A stretch of DNA of 64,000 nt from an uncultured Flavobacteriales bacterium (lineage in GTDB: Bacteria > Bacteroidota > Bacteroidia > Flavobacteriales_D > Crocinitomicaceae). Where the stretch lies: the NCBI GenBank assembly GCA_905480145.1, contig CAJQPA010000009.1, forward strand, positions 1-64,000, written 5' to 3'. The notes below the pieces were generated by a model. It did not search any database, was not told the DNA's origin, and was given only the letters and a program-made list of their open reading frames with translations. Below are positions 8,732 through 17,857 of the stretch, one piece after another. A program made the translations under genes and the position numbers. Each line of letters starts with the position of its first letter. Positions within the stretch are counted from its first letter, which is position 1.

Positions 8732-9157
8732 ATGAAATTCCTATTAATATCTATTATTTCTCTTTCTTTATTCACTGTGAGTTATTCTCAAAATTGTGAG
8801 CAGATTGTTGTAGATTGTGAATCATTGCTAAAATCAAGTGAAGATGGCGACAGTTTCATTTCTGATGGGCAAACTTATACTGCTTTTTTAGATAGAGAAA
8901 AGGCAGAATTCACTACAACATTCTACGGTGGGGCAACTTATCGCTTGGCAGCGAGTGCCGGGAATAGAGAAAATTTTGTGATTTTCACCGTTAAAGATGA
9001 AGAAGGACATATACTTTTCACAAATAAAAACTATAGCAATTCTCCTTATTGGGATTTTAAAGTTGACACTACAATACCTGTGATTATTACCACTGAATTG
9101 GACCTTGACCTTAAAGGAACAGGATGCGTCGTTATGATGATTGGTTTTAAAAAATAG
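8732..9157 (+). CDS. Hypothetical secreted protein
   Basis: The 141-residue protein has a signal peptide (MKFLLISIISLSLFTVSYSQ) and a short beta-rich mature region with Cys pairs (NCEQIVVDC and a late GTGCVV). Residues around AEFTTTFYGGATYRLAASAG look like a beta-sandwich. I do not recognise a family. The middle position in the lipoprotein/ABC set implies a function linked to transport or the envelope, but this is not shown by sequence. Confidence 0.7.
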   Translation: MKFLLISIISLSLFTVSYSQNCEQIVVDCESLLKSSEDGDSFISDGQTYTAFLDREKAEFTTTFYGGATYRLAASAGNRENFVIFTVKDEEGHILFTNKNYSNSPYWDFKVDTTIPVIITTELDLDLKGTGCVVMMIGFKK

Positions 9158-9161
9158 TTGA

Positions 9162-12100
9162 TTGAGCGATAAAATACTTCAGGCATTAATGCATCTTTTC
9201 GCAATTATTGCGAAAGTTGATGATACAACTGAAAGTAGTCAAAATGCAGCGGCCATAAAGAGTACTGCAGGAGCAAGAATTGTGCAAGGCTTTTTAAAGT
9301 CCGAACTTAGCTCTGAACACATTCAAACTTATCTTTCTATTTTTGAGAGCTATTTGGTTTCTACTCGCAGTCGAATTCGCGATAAGAATAAAACTAAAAA
9401 AAGAAACTCACTTCAATCCGTTAAAATTTTAAGAATATGCAATCAAATAAATAAAGAATTAACGCAACGTCAGAAAACAATTGTTCTTGTAAGAATTATG
9501 GAATTTATTCACCTAGGTGGACATATAACAGAGCAAGAACTTAATTTTTTCACAACGGTATCTGAATCCTTTCATATCAGTACCGAAGAGACAAACAAAA
9601 TTAGATATCTTATTGCATTTGATGGTCTAGAGCATAGAGACGAAGAAGGTATACTTTATTATTCATCTAAATATTTAAAGAACCTAGAACATTCTAAATA
9701 CGCATTAGACCTAGGTTTGGATCGGGACATTATCGTAATTCAAATTAAGAGTATCCGCAGTCTTTTTTTCAAATATCTTGGAAAGGATGAATTATTCGTC
9801 AATGGTCAATTAGTTTCTTCTGCAAAAGCTCACATTTTCAATATTGGTTCAACGATCAGAACAACAAAGAGCATTCAGCTTTATTACAGTGATGTAGCAT
9901 CTAAATTAAATAAATCACAAGAAGAACTAAATATCACTCTTGAAGCAAACAATATCATCCATTCATTCCGAACCAATCAGAACGTAATAAATAAATTCAA
10001 ATTTTCTACCAACGGAGGACAAATTGTTGGATTGATGGGCCAGTCTGGTTCGGGAAAGACTACGCTAACCAGTATTCTCAATGGTAAATTAAAACCAAAA
10101 TACGGAACTGTAAAAATCAATGGAATTGACCTGCACAACAATGAAGGAGAACTAAATGGTGTTATCGGAAACATTAGTCAAGATGATTTACTAGTTGATG
10201 AATTAACTGTTTTTGAAAACCTTTATTTTAGCGCCAAGCTTTCTCTTAAAGACATTTCAAAAGGTAAACTTATTCGAAAAGTCAATAAACTACTTCATAC
10301 ACTTGGTTTATTTGAAGTAAGAAGGTTGAAAGTCGGCTCTATCGGGCAGAAAGTAATTTCTGGAGGACAAAGAAAAAGATTAAATATTGCATTAGAATTA
10401 ATCCGTGAACCATCCATACTTTTCGTAGACGAGCCAACATCAGGCCTTTCTAGCAAAGACTCTGATAACATAATGGATCTGCTCAAAGAACTTGCATTGA
10501 GCGGAAAATTGGTATTTGTGGTAATTCATCAGCCGTCATCTAATATCTTTAAATTGTTTGATCGTCTTTTAATCCTTGATAAAGGAGGATATTTAATTTA
10601 TGACGGCATACCGCTAAATGCAATTGTGCACTTCAAGACTTATTCATTTCATGGAAATGCACATGAACGGGAATGCACATTATGTGGCAATGTCAACCCT
10701 GAAAACATCTTTAACCTTATTGATGCAAAAACGGTAGACGAATTCGGAATAGAAACTAACATTCGAAAACAAAGTCCTTTGCACTGGAATAAGGAATTTA
10801 AAGAACATCGTGAACTCTACGAGATTGAAAAATACAACATCAATGAATTAATTGGAAAGAAAGTTCCTTCTAGAACTAGTCAGTTATTGACTTATTTAAA
10901 GCGTGACTTTCTTGCCAAGAAGTCCAATAAACAATACATTCTGATCAATGCTCTGATCTCCCCTATTCTGGCTTTTACTTTGGCATTTTTCATCAAGTAT
11001 CGTGGTTGGAATAACGACTCTTTAGATTACTCTTACTATCTGAATGATAATATTCCTCAGTATATTTTCATGGCCGTAATCGTTGCAGTATTTATTGGCA
11101 TGACCGTATCAGCAGAAGAAATTCTAAAGGACAAGAAAAACTTGATGCGTGAAAAATTCATAAACCTATCACGTTCTAGTTATCTACTTTCAAAAATTGT
11201 AATTCTATTTATTATATCAGCAATTCAGGCAGCTCTTTTCACGCTTATCGGAAATTGGATTTTGGAAATTAAAGATATGATGTTTGAATATTGGCTTGTT
11301 CTTTTTTCAACAGCATGTCTATCAAACCTAATCGGACTTAACATTTCAAGTGCATTTAACACTGCAAAGGTCATCTATATATTTGTGCCATTACTAATTA
11401 TACCGCAGCTATTATTTAGCGGAGTAATTGTACCTTTCAATAAATTAAATCCTGGATTATCTGAAGTAAAACAAGTGCCACTTGTTGGTAATTTAATGCC
11501 TTCAAGATGGGCTTATGAGGCATTAATGGTAGAACAAACTAGTCAAAATAAATTAACCAAAGACATTTTGCATTATCATATCCATAAAAGTCAATCTGAA
11601 TGGAAACGAAATTATTGGGTACCTGAAATCCGAAACCAACTAAGAATTTTATTAAACGAAGAAAGTTCTCCAGCAAAAAAAGAATCTGCACAGCTAATTC
11701 TTACTAAAGAATTAAATCAAGAAACAAGGATATGGAAATCAATGCAGCTTGCTGATTTAAGTCAACCAATTTTAAATAAATCGTTTACCAGTGAGTCTTT
11801 AGAGCCTATATATTCATTTTTAGAGAAAATTAGCAATCGTTATCTTACGATTGCAAACAACTATTCTGATTCTATACAGCAATTCATGAAAGCTTTAGGC
11901 CAAGAGAACTTCAAAGAAATTCGCTCCAACTATAGCAATATGGCATTACAAAATATCGTGGAGAATAAATTTGAAATCCAAAAATTAATTTTGCATGATC
12001 AGAAGATTTTTCAAATGCAAGATCCAATTTTTAATTTACCTCCAAAAGATTCATTTTTTGACGCGCACTATTACTCACCTTATAAATACATTTTTGGCTC

Positions 12101-12257
12101 TCCAATAAAAACATACTCTATTAATGTTCTAATCATTTGGGTAATGATTTTCATAGGTTACATTGTCTTATATCTCGACCTTCTTAAAAAATTGATTTGG
12201 AAAATTCAAGCTATTCGATTTGTCAAACAAAAAAAGCTCCCTAAGGAGCTTTCATAA
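9162..12257 (+). CDS. TerB-like/ABC ATPase/ABCG-type permease fusion transporter
   Basis: The 1031-residue protein starts with TTG at 9162, which keeps the first helix SDKILQALMHLFAIIAKVDD; the next ATG, at 9189, would cut it. Residues 1-160 look like a TerB-type helical domain. A beta-rich segment (about 190-250) precedes a full ABC ATPase: Walker A GQSGSGKTT near residue 293, signature ISGGQRKR, Walker B ILFVDEPTSGLS and H-loop VIHQPSS. Then comes an ABC-2-type membrane domain (about 590-800), a long helical insert, and a final membrane helix. The order ATPase then permease is that of ABCG half-transporters. The substrate is unknown. The last codons overlap the fabG terminator hairpin on the other strand. 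Confidence 0.85.
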   Translation: MSDKILQALMHLFAIIAKVDDTTESSQNAAAIKSTAGARIVQGFLKSELSSEHIQTYLSIFESYLVSTRSRIRDKNKTKKRNSLQSVKILRICNQINKELTQRQKTIVLVRIMEFIHLGGHITEQELNFFTTVSESFHISTEETNKIRYLIAFDGLEHRDEEGILYYSSKYLKNLEHSKYALDLGLDRDIIVIQIKSIRSLFFKYLGKDELFVNGQLVSSAKAHIFNIGSTIRTTKSIQLYYSDVASKLNKSQEELNITLEANNIIHSFRTNQNVINKFKFSTNGGQIVGLMGQSGSGKTTLTSILNGKLKPKYGTVKINGIDLHNNEGELNGVIGNISQDDLLVDELTVFENLYFSAKLSLKDISKGKLIRKVNKLLHTLGLFEVRRLKVGSIGQKVISGGQRKRLNIALELIREPSILFVDEPTSGLSSKDSDNIMDLLKELALSGKLVFVVIHQPSSNIFKLFDRLLILDKGGYLIYDGIPLNAIVHFKTYSFHGNAHERECTLCGNVNPENIFNLIDAKTVDEFGIETNIRKQSPLHWNKEFKEHRELYEIEKYNINELIGKKVPSRTSQLLTYLKRDFLAKKSNKQYILINALISPILAFTLAFFIKYRGWNNDSLDYSYYLNDNIPQYIFMAVIVAVFIGMTVSAEEILKDKKNLMREKFINLSRSSYLLSKIVILFIISAIQAALFTLIGNWILEIKDMMFEYWLVLFSTACLSNLIGLNISSAFNTAKVIYIFVPLLIIPQLLFSGVIVPFNKLNPGLSEVKQVPLVGNLMPSRWAYEALMVEQTSQNKLTKDILHYHIHKSQSEWKRNYWVPEIRNQLRILLNEESSPAKKESAQLILTKELNQETRIWKSMQLADLSQPILNKSFTSESLEPIYSFLEKISNRYLTIANNYSDSIQQFMKALGQENFKEIRSNYSNMALQNIVENKFEIQKLILHDQKIFQMQDPIFNLPPKDSFFDAHYYSPYKYIFGSPIKTYSINVLIIWVMIFIGYIVLYLDLLKKLIWKIQAIRFVKQKKLPKELS
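12226..12252 (-). terminator. Rho-independent terminator of fabG, inside the converging ABC gene
   Basis: A perfect 8-bp stem AAAGCTCC/GGAGCTTT (12233-12240 and 12245-12252) has a 4-base loop. On the minus strand it is followed by a T-rich run (TTTTTTTGTTTG). It lies 22 bases past the fabG stop and is made from the last codons of the ABC gene. Confidence 0.8.
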
Positions 12258-12274
12258 ATTATATTGTTTACTTC

Positions 12275-13021
12275 TTACATTAACATTCCACCGCAAACAT
12301 TTACGGTTTGACCAGTTATATATAAAGACATATCCGAACCTAAAAAGACAACTAAATTAGCAACATCTTTTGGTGTACCTCCTCTTTTTAGAGGAATACT
12401 TTTTCTCCAATCATCCACAACATTTTGATCTAAACTTGCCGTCATTTCCGTTTCAATAAATCCAGGAGCAATAGCATTACATCTTATACTTCTAGAACCT
12501 AACTCTTGAGCTATTGATTTAGTGAACCCAATCAACCCTGCTTTAGAAGCTGCATAATTTGATTGACCAGCATTTCCACTTACACCAACAACAGAAGACA
12601 TATTGACAATGGAACCTTTTCTAGCTTTCAACATTGGACGTTGAACTGCTTTCGTTAAATTGAACGCTGATTTTAAGTTTGTATTCATAACATCATCCCA
12701 CTGCTGTTCAGACATTCTCATCAAAAGTGTATCTCTAGTTATACCGGCATTATTTACGAGAACATCAATAGTTCCAAATTCTTCTATTACATTATCTACT
12801 AATGACTGCGCTTCATCAAATTTTGAGGCATCAGACTTAAACCCTTTTGCAACTCCACCATTTGTTGACAATTCAGCTTCTAATGCTTTTGCTTTCTCTT
12901 CAGAAGAAAGAAAAGTAAAAGCAACTTTAGCCCCTTGAGCGACGCATTCTTCAGCAATTGATTTGCCAATTCCTCTAGAAGCTCCAGTAATTAAAACTAC
13001 TTTATCTTGTAATAATTTCAT
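12275..13021 (-). CDS. fabG: 3-oxoacyl-[acyl-carrier-protein] reductase
   Basis: The 248-residue short-chain dehydrogenase reduces 3-oxoacyl-ACP with NADPH in each round of fatty-acid elongation. It shows the cofactor motif TGASRGIG near residue 13, NNAG near residue 90, the catalytic SSVVG Ser, and YAASKAG (Tyr and Lys four apart), and ends with the ITGQTVNVCGGM segment typical of FabG. Length is normal. It appears monocistronic, with its own terminator inside the neighbouring gene and a plausible -7 element upstream. Confidence 0.92.
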   Translation of the reverse strand: MKLLQDKVVLITGASRGIGKSIAEECVAQGAKVAFTFLSSEEKAKALEAELSTNGGVAKGFKSDASKFDEAQSLVDNVIEEFGTIDVLVNNAGITRDTLLMRMSEQQWDDVMNTNLKSAFNLTKAVQRPMLKARKGSIVNMSSVVGVSGNAGQSNYAASKAGLIGFTKSIAQELGSRSIRCNAIAPGFIETEMTASLDQNVVDDWRKSIPLKRGGTPKDVANLVVFLGSDMSLYITGQTVNVCGGMLM

Positions 13022-13035
13022 GTTCTATTTTTTTT

Positions 13036-13043
13036 CAAATATA
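13036..13043 (-). promoter_or_regulatory. Possible -7 element (TATATTTG) of fabG
   Basis: On the minus strand TATATTTG fits TAnnTTTG exactly and ends 14 bases before the fabG ATG. No TTG is seen at the expected -33 spacing. Apart from this and the hairpin nearer the next gene, I see nothing else in the gap. Confidence 0.4.
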
Positions 13044-13158
13044 CATTTATATTCATTCATAAGTGGTAAATATTCATTCCTCTTGCAAAAATTTGGTTAA
13101 GGCCTTCCTTGAAGTTAAATTTACAATAGGTTTAGTTATAAAAAGGTAGGTTAGGTAT

Positions 13159-13187
13159 AAGGCAGTGCAATCTAGTTGCGCTGCCTT
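13159..13187 (-). terminator. Hairpin after the beta-barrel gene (probable terminator)
   Basis: AAGGCAGTGCAA and TTGCGCTGCCTT form a 12-bp stem with one G-T pair and a 5-base loop. It begins 6 bases after the stop of the gene ending at 13194. There is no T-run on either side, so it may instead protect the 3' end of the mRNA. Confidence 0.55.
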
Positions 13188-13193
13188 CCTTAT

Positions 13194-14939
13194 TTAATTA
13201 AAGAAATCCCAAGTAACCCCTATTCTCATTCTGGCTTCTGGTATTGTATAATTCGTAATAACTTCACTTTGCTTATCCGACCATAAATAACTAAAGTTTT
13301 CATACCGAAAAAAGAATCTAAACTCCGAAATTCCGAGACTAATAAAAGCGCTTGTATTAAACCCTTCGTTAGATAAGTAAGTACTAGCGATCCAATCATA
13401 TGTATCCATATAAGGAACATATAACTTCAAATTGTATGAGCTCAAATAATTAATGTCAAAGCCAAAAACAGCCTCAAGTTTCTTTGCTTTAAACAACCTG
13501 CCTTTAACAAAAACTCTAGCTGATCCTTGAAAATCAGGTAAGTAATTAGAATCATCAATTGAATAGGTTATTCTCGGATGAATATTAAAAATTCCAAAAT
13601 TCAATTTAGATTTCAGTCCAATACTAGAAAACGTCACCGGGACTTTATCATATCTCCAATTCCCTTGACTGAAATCATAAGAATATCGTGATGATATATT
13701 ATTATATCCACCAAAAAAAGTTACATCAATAGACTCATTGAATTCATAAGACAAATTAGCTTTTATGCGAGTAAACGACTGCAACGCTTCTGAAGAATTA
13801 GAGTACATAGCTGCATTACCGAAATAATTTCGCTGCGTAACAAAAGAGGCCCGATTCTCTAGATTTAACATTGACTGAAAATTAATTTTTCCAAAATCGC
13901 CATTCACTTTTAAATTTTCAGAAAATTCATTGAATGCCCCAACCAAATTAACATGCAAATCATTTACTACTTCAAACCTCTTGAATTTCGCACTTACTTG
14001 TGAAGTTAGATTAAATTCATTTATATAATTGTGAGTCCCCAAGTTTTGGTAATCATAATATCTATGATTTAATGCAATGTCACCATATAACTTTTCTGTA
14101 AAGAAAAAAAGTCCTGCTCCATTTGAAACACTCGCAATGTTAAATTGATCGCGAGTACTTAATGTATCAATATTTAATTCTGGATATAGTTGATTTAAAG
14201 TATCTGACTCTTCCGTAAACACTCTATTATGTATAGAATAAGAATGTTTGGTGTAAAGTCCGACAGCAATATTATTATTCTCTTTTAAGGCATCAAAGAA
14301 ATTTTCAAACTCTATATCCCCTATTTTATTTACGCTAAAAGCATTTCCTTTACTTACACCAATAAATTCAAGGCCAAGTGCTTCAATGTTAGAATCGATT
14401 TTAAGCAATCCACCAGAATGATTTGTATTCGCTGAAAAATAATTCCCCTTAAGCTTAAACGAATAAAACTTTCCCAACTTTTGTAATTGCCCTTGTACAT
14501 TATTTCTTGAAAAGATAGAGTTTCGAATACTTCCATTTCCAGATCGTCTATTGTAAATTAGATTTAGATTTAAACTGTCCGAAAAAGCTTGTTGATAATC
14601 CGCATTAAGGAACTGAGAGCCCTGCCCTCCAAACGAGTATGAAAATCCTAAATGAGGAAGTGATGAAACCTGCATGTTTTTCCAACTTACCTTTGACTGG
14701 AATGTGGGTGATGTATAATTTTCAAACAGGAAATCAGCAGATAAACCAATTGGAGAAATCAATGAAACACCTCCGTCAAAGGTGGTTCCATAGTCCGCAG
14801 TAGAGATGTCAATAGAATCTATTGAACCACTCATTCTGTCATTATAGGTTAAGGTGTCAAATTGAGAATGTAACTGAGCGTTTACCCAATAGCACGAGCA
14901 AATCATTAATAACATTACCGTAAACTTCATGCCTCTCAT
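13194..14939 (-). CDS. Putative outer-membrane beta-barrel protein (Bacteroidota 'putative porin' type)
   Basis: The 581-residue protein has a signal peptide ending WVNAQ near residue 22. It then runs as alternating hydrophobic/polar strands with many aromatic residues and Asn/Ser turns to the end, closing with RIGVTWDFFN, the aromatic-terminated last strand of an outer-membrane barrel. It resembles the putative porin family common near proS and rpsT in Bacteroidota, but no substrate motif is visible. It follows the rpsT terminator, so it is probably transcribed separately. The family name is tentative; the barrel prediction is firmer. Confidence 0.7.
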   Translation of the reverse strand: MRGMKFTVMLLMICSCYWVNAQLHSQFDTLTYNDRMSGSIDSIDISTADYGTTFDGGVSLISPIGLSADFLFENYTSPTFQSKVSWKNMQVSSLPHLGFSYSFGGQGSQFLNADYQQAFSDSLNLNLIYNRRSGNGSIRNSIFSRNNVQGQLQKLGKFYSFKLKGNYFSANTNHSGGLLKIDSNIEALGLEFIGVSKGNAFSVNKIGDIEFENFFDALKENNNIAVGLYTKHSYSIHNRVFTEESDTLNQLYPELNIDTLSTRDQFNIASVSNGAGLFFFTEKLYGDIALNHRYYDYQNLGTHNYINEFNLTSQVSAKFKRFEVVNDLHVNLVGAFNEFSENLKVNGDFGKINFQSMLNLENRASFVTQRNYFGNAAMYSNSSEALQSFTRIKANLSYEFNESIDVTFFGGYNNISSRYSYDFSQGNWRYDKVPVTFSSIGLKSKLNFGIFNIHPRITYSIDDSNYLPDFQGSARVFVKGRLFKAKKLEAVFGFDINYLSSYNLKLYVPYMDTYDWIASTYLSNEGFNTSAFISLGISEFRFFFRYENFSYLWSDKQSEVITNYTIPEARMRIGVTWDFFN

Positions 14940-14981
14940 TAAACTGATCTAATCTAACTTTGATTAATAGAAAAGTAAAGA

Positions 14982-15008
14982 TAAAAAAAAAGAGGGCAAC
15001 GCCCTCTT
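14982..15008 (-). terminator. Rho-independent terminator of rpsT
   Basis: AGAGGGC/GCCCTCT form a perfect 7-bp stem with loop AAC, extended by A-T pairs. On the minus strand it is followed by eight T. It begins 25 bases after the rpsT stop. Confidence 0.92.
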
Positions 15009-15032
15009 AATGCTGTTCACACAATAAAGATA

Positions 15033-15284
15033 TTAAAGTGCATTAACACTTACCTTCAAACCTGACTTAAGGTTTGCAGCTTTATTCTTATGAATAATGT
15101 TTCTTTTAGCTAGTTTATCCAACATAGCGAAGATACCTGGAAGCGCTTTCTCTGCCTCTTTCTTATCTGTTAACTCTCTAAAAGCACGAATCGCGTTTCT
15201 AGTTGTTTTATGTTGGTATTTGTTACGAAGTCTTTTAGCTTCGTTCGATCTAATTCTTTTTAATGCTGACTTATGATTTGCCAT
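15033..15284 (-). CDS. rpsT: 30S ribosomal protein S20
   Basis: The 83-residue basic protein begins [20 protein letters not shown] and is helical throughout, the standard S20 form that binds 16S rRNA in the small subunit. Length is normal. Two tRNA-Glu genes lie directly upstream on the same strand (69-base gap) with a strong promoter before them and no obvious terminator between. All three may be one transcript ending at the hairpin just downstream. Confidence 0.97.
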   Translation of the reverse strand: MANHKSALKRIRSNEAKRLRNKYQHKTTRNAIRAFRELTDKKEAEKALPGIFAMLDKLAKRNIIHKNKAANLKSGLKVSVNAL

Positions 15285-15353
15285 AATATTTAATTTTAAT
15301 GTGCGCTTTCGCTATTTAATTTTAAAAGCTAAACGCTTTTCATTTTACTTTCG

Positions 15354-15425
15354 TAGCCCATAGGAGAATCGAACTCCTGTTACCAGGATGAAAACCTGGC
15401 GTCCTAACCACTAGACGAATGGGCC
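15354..15425 (-). tRNA. tRNA-Glu (anticodon TTC), copy 1
   Basis: On the minus strand a full cloverleaf can be drawn: acceptor GGCCCAT with ATGGGCT (G-T at the end) and discriminator A, anticodon stem CCAGG/CCTGG with loop TTTTCAT, hence anticodon TTC, and T-loop TTCGATT. The CCA end is not encoded. The sequence is identical to the second copy, 22 bases away. Confidence 0.95.
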
Positions 15426-15447
15426 AAATTTCTTTGGTACTCTTTGG

Positions 15448-15519
15448 TAGCCCATAGGAGAATCGAACTCCTGTTACCAGGATGAAAACCTGGCGTCCTA
15501 ACCACTAGACGAATGGGCC
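15448..15519 (-). tRNA. tRNA-Glu (anticodon TTC), copy 2
   Basis: This 72-base gene is identical to copy 1 and is the promoter-proximal one. It has the same TTC anticodon, stems and missing CCA. The tandem pair probably gives extra dose of the only Glu isoacceptor needed to read GAA and GAG. Confidence 0.95.
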
Positions 15520-15550
15520 AAAAATATTTAAACATCCCTATTTGGGAGTG

Positions 15551-15581
15551 CAAATATACAGTGTAATTATTTAATTACAAA
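15551..15581 (-). promoter_or_regulatory. Promoter of the tRNA-Glu/tRNA-Glu/rpsT unit
   Basis: On the minus strand TTTG (15581-15578), 19 bases, then TATATTTG (15558-15551) fits the Bacteroidota vegetative consensus TTTG-N19-TAnnTTTG. It ends 31 bases before the first tRNA base. It is the best promoter match I found in the window. Confidence 0.75.
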
Positions 15582-15598
15582 TGAAAAATCATTTTTTT

Positions 15599-16297
15599 TT
15601 AAATAATTTCTTTGTCCTCAGCCTTAAACTTAAAACCAAGTCGCTTCCCAGTTGCCACCTGCAAATCAGAACTAATTGCATTAATTTGCATTAAAGAAAC
15701 CTCCTGTATCAAATCATAGGGTGGTGTAATAAGGTCAAACTCAACAGCAAAGGATAGTCCGGCATGAATTACTTGAGAAATTACATCATCCGTTAACTCA
15801 CTATTTTCAAGGTCCCTAAACAGGGATCCAAGTTGTCCTTTTCCTTCAACTATAAAATGCTCTTCATGGTTTAAAAAAATACGGCCAATTAAATATCCTG
15901 CATCATTTAGTCTTCCTTGCTCAACTGATTCAGCTAGAAAATTATAGATATTGATCGTCGCAAAATAACCATTCGCTCCATTTTCCATTAGGTACTTCGA
16001 TTCCCAAATCGCGTGTTCATCAGGAAATCTAAAAATATTTGTATGCAATTGAAAAATTAAAGCATCAGAACCAATATAAACACGGAATTCATGCTTTCCG
16101 TTGTTTTTATATTTCATCCTAATACGTGAATCATCAATATGCCTTCCTAAAGCACTCAATTCATGCTGAACAACAGCTTTAAAACGTTTCAATACTTTTT
16201 CAGAGTACTCAGCAATATCTTGTTTAAGCGCGGCCTTGTTAATTAACAAGTCAACTAACTTTGCTCTCCGTACCTCTTGATCCTTCTTTAAATCCAT
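15599..16297 (-). CDS. Hypothetical protein following proS
   Basis: The 232-residue protein starts at 16297, one base after the proS stop (TAATATG); a TTG 18 bases upstream inside proS is less likely. It has no signal or membrane segment, so it should be cytosolic. It is mixed alpha/beta, with FRVYIGSDALIFQLHTNIFRFPDEHAIWES as a distinctive central part. I do not recognise a family. Tight spacing argues that it is translated with proS, but a link to translation is not shown. Confidence 0.7.
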   Translation of the reverse strand: MDLKKDQEVRRAKLVDLLINKAALKQDIAEYSEKVLKRFKAVVQHELSALGRHIDDSRIRMKYKNNGKHEFRVYIGSDALIFQLHTNIFRFPDEHAIWESKYLMENGANGYFATINIYNFLAESVEQGRLNDAGYLIGRIFLNHEEHFIVEGKGQLGSLFRDLENSELTDDVISQVIHAGLSFAVEFDLITPPYDLIQEVSLMQINAISSDLQVATGKRLGFKFKAEDKEII

Positions 16298-16298
16298 A

Positions 16299-17777
16299 TT
16301 AATATGCTTTTGCAAAGATTACCCTACCTTCTGATTTTTTCCCGGTAACCATACACTTACCTTCCTCCTGTTTTCTATCCAAAGGAATGCATCTAATAGT
16401 TGCTTTTGTCTGTTGCTTGATCAACTCCTCTGTTTCTGAAGTTCCATCCCAATGAGCCAAGAAAAAACCTCCATCCGATTTAATTTTGACCTTGAAATCA
16501 TCATAGCTATCAACTTCTTGAGTGTTATTAGTTCTGAATTCGAGCGCACGATTATATAAATTATTCTGTATGTCTTTCAATAAATTTTCAACGTAATCCA
16601 CAACCCCTTCAAAATCTTGAATTTCTTTTGTCTTATTATCTCTACGAGCAACCTCTATTTTACCACTTTCCAAATCTCTAGGCCCCATTGCTAATCTCAC
16701 AGGAACCCCTTTTGACTCATATTCAGCAAATTTCCATCCTGGTCTGCGATTATCGTCGTCATCATATTTAAATGAAATACCTTTTGCTTTAAATTTCAGT
16801 TCCAATTCTTTCATGAGAACAGTTATTTGTTCTAACTCCTCATCGGTTTTATAAATAGGTATCGCGGCAACTTGAATTGGAGCTATTTCCGGAGGTAAGA
16901 CTAAACCATCATCATCAGAATGGGTCATAATTAAAGCGCCCATCAATCGAGTTGAAACGCCCCAAGAAGTAGCCCAAACATGCTCTTGTTTACCGTCTTT
17001 TGTAGCAAATTTCACATCAAATGCTTTCGAGAAATTTTGACCTAAAAAATGAGATGTGCCAGCCTGAAGCGCCTTACCGTCCTGCATCATTGCCTCAATA
17101 CAATATGTCTCATCTGCACCGGCGAATCTTTCTGATTCAGATTTTAACCCTTGAACTACTGGCATTGCCATAAATTTTTCTGCAAACTCTGCATAAACTT
17201 GATTCATTTGTGCCGCCTCATCTAATGCTTCTTGCTTCGTAGCATGAGCGGTATGCCCTTCTTGCCATAAAAACTCTGCTGTTCTTAAGAAAATTCGCGT
17301 TCTCATCTCCCAACGAACCACATTTGCCCATTGGTTAATCAAAATGGGCAAATCCCTATATGATTGAACCCATTTCTTATATGTGCTCCAAATAATTGCT
17401 TCTGAAGTTGGCCTAACAATCAATTCCTCTTCTAATTTTGCTTTTGGATCAACAATAAGCTTTCCTTTATTATTAGGATCGTCTATTAGTCTATGATGCG
17501 TAACAACAGCGCATTCTTTCGCAAATCCTTCCGCATTTTTTTCTTCTGCTTCAAATAAACTTTTAGGAATAAAGATTGGGAAATAAGCATTTGAATGACC
17601 GGTTTCTTTGAATTTTTTGTCCAAAACCTCTTTCATTCTTTCCCATATGGCATATCCATAAGGTTTGATAACCATACATCCACGCACTTCAGAGTTTTCA
17701 GCTAAATCAGCTCTAGAAACGATCTCGTTGTACCATTTAGAATAATCCTCTTCTCTTGTTGTATACTTCTTTGCCAT
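16299..17777 (-). CDS. proS: Prolyl-tRNA synthetase, archaeal/eukaryotic-like type without editing insert
   Basis: The 492-residue class II synthetase charges tRNA-Pro. The N-terminus [16 protein letters not shown], motif 2 ([24 protein letters not shown]) and motif 3 region ([18 protein letters not shown]) are those of the archaeal-type ProRS. The insert that edits Ala-tRNA-Pro in the long bacterial form is absent. The C-terminus ends in Tyr (VIFAKAY), as in this type. A likely promoter lies upstream, and the unknown gene at 16297 follows at once. Confidence 0.95.
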   Translation of the reverse strand: MAKKYTTREEDYSKWYNEIVSRADLAENSEVRGCMVIKPYGYAIWERMKEVLDKKFKETGHSNAYFPIFIPKSLFEAEEKNAEGFAKECAVVTHHRLIDDPNNKGKLIVDPKAKLEEELIVRPTSEAIIWSTYKKWVQSYRDLPILINQWANVVRWEMRTRIFLRTAEFLWQEGHTAHATKQEALDEAAQMNQVYAEFAEKFMAMPVVQGLKSESERFAGADETYCIEAMMQDGKALQAGTSHFLGQNFSKAFDVKFATKDGKQEHVWATSWGVSTRLMGALIMTHSDDDGLVLPPEIAPIQVAAIPIYKTDEELEQITVLMKELELKFKAKGISFKYDDDDNRRPGWKFAEYESKGVPVRLAMGPRDLESGKIEVARRDNKTKEIQDFEGVVDYVENLLKDIQNNLYNRALEFRTNNTQEVDSYDDFKVKIKSDGGFFLAHWDGTSETEELIKQQTKATIRCIPLDRKQEEGKCMVTGKKSEGRVIFAKAY

Positions 17778-17804
17778 CTTTAAATTGCATTAATTTTAGG
17801 ACTG

Positions 17805-17837
17805 CAAAAATAACAAATACAATGAGTTTTCAGTCAA
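17805..17837 (-). promoter_or_regulatory. Probable proS promoter
   Basis: On the minus strand TTG (17837-17835), 22 bases, then TATTTTTG (17812-17805), which fits TAnnTTTG. It ends 27 bases before the proS start. The spacing is at the long end for this consensus. Confidence 0.5.
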
Positions 17838-17857
17838 TTTATCGAGTTAGAAGAAAT

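Noticed and set aside
15354-15519. Duplicate 72-base segments as a mobile element or attachment site
   Set aside because: They are complete identical tRNA-Glu genes in tandem, with no integrase or element ends nearby.
16313-16315. TTG start for the protein after proS, 18 bases upstream of the ATG
   Set aside because: It lies inside proS, while the ATG at 16297 follows the proS stop by one base and fits coupled translation.
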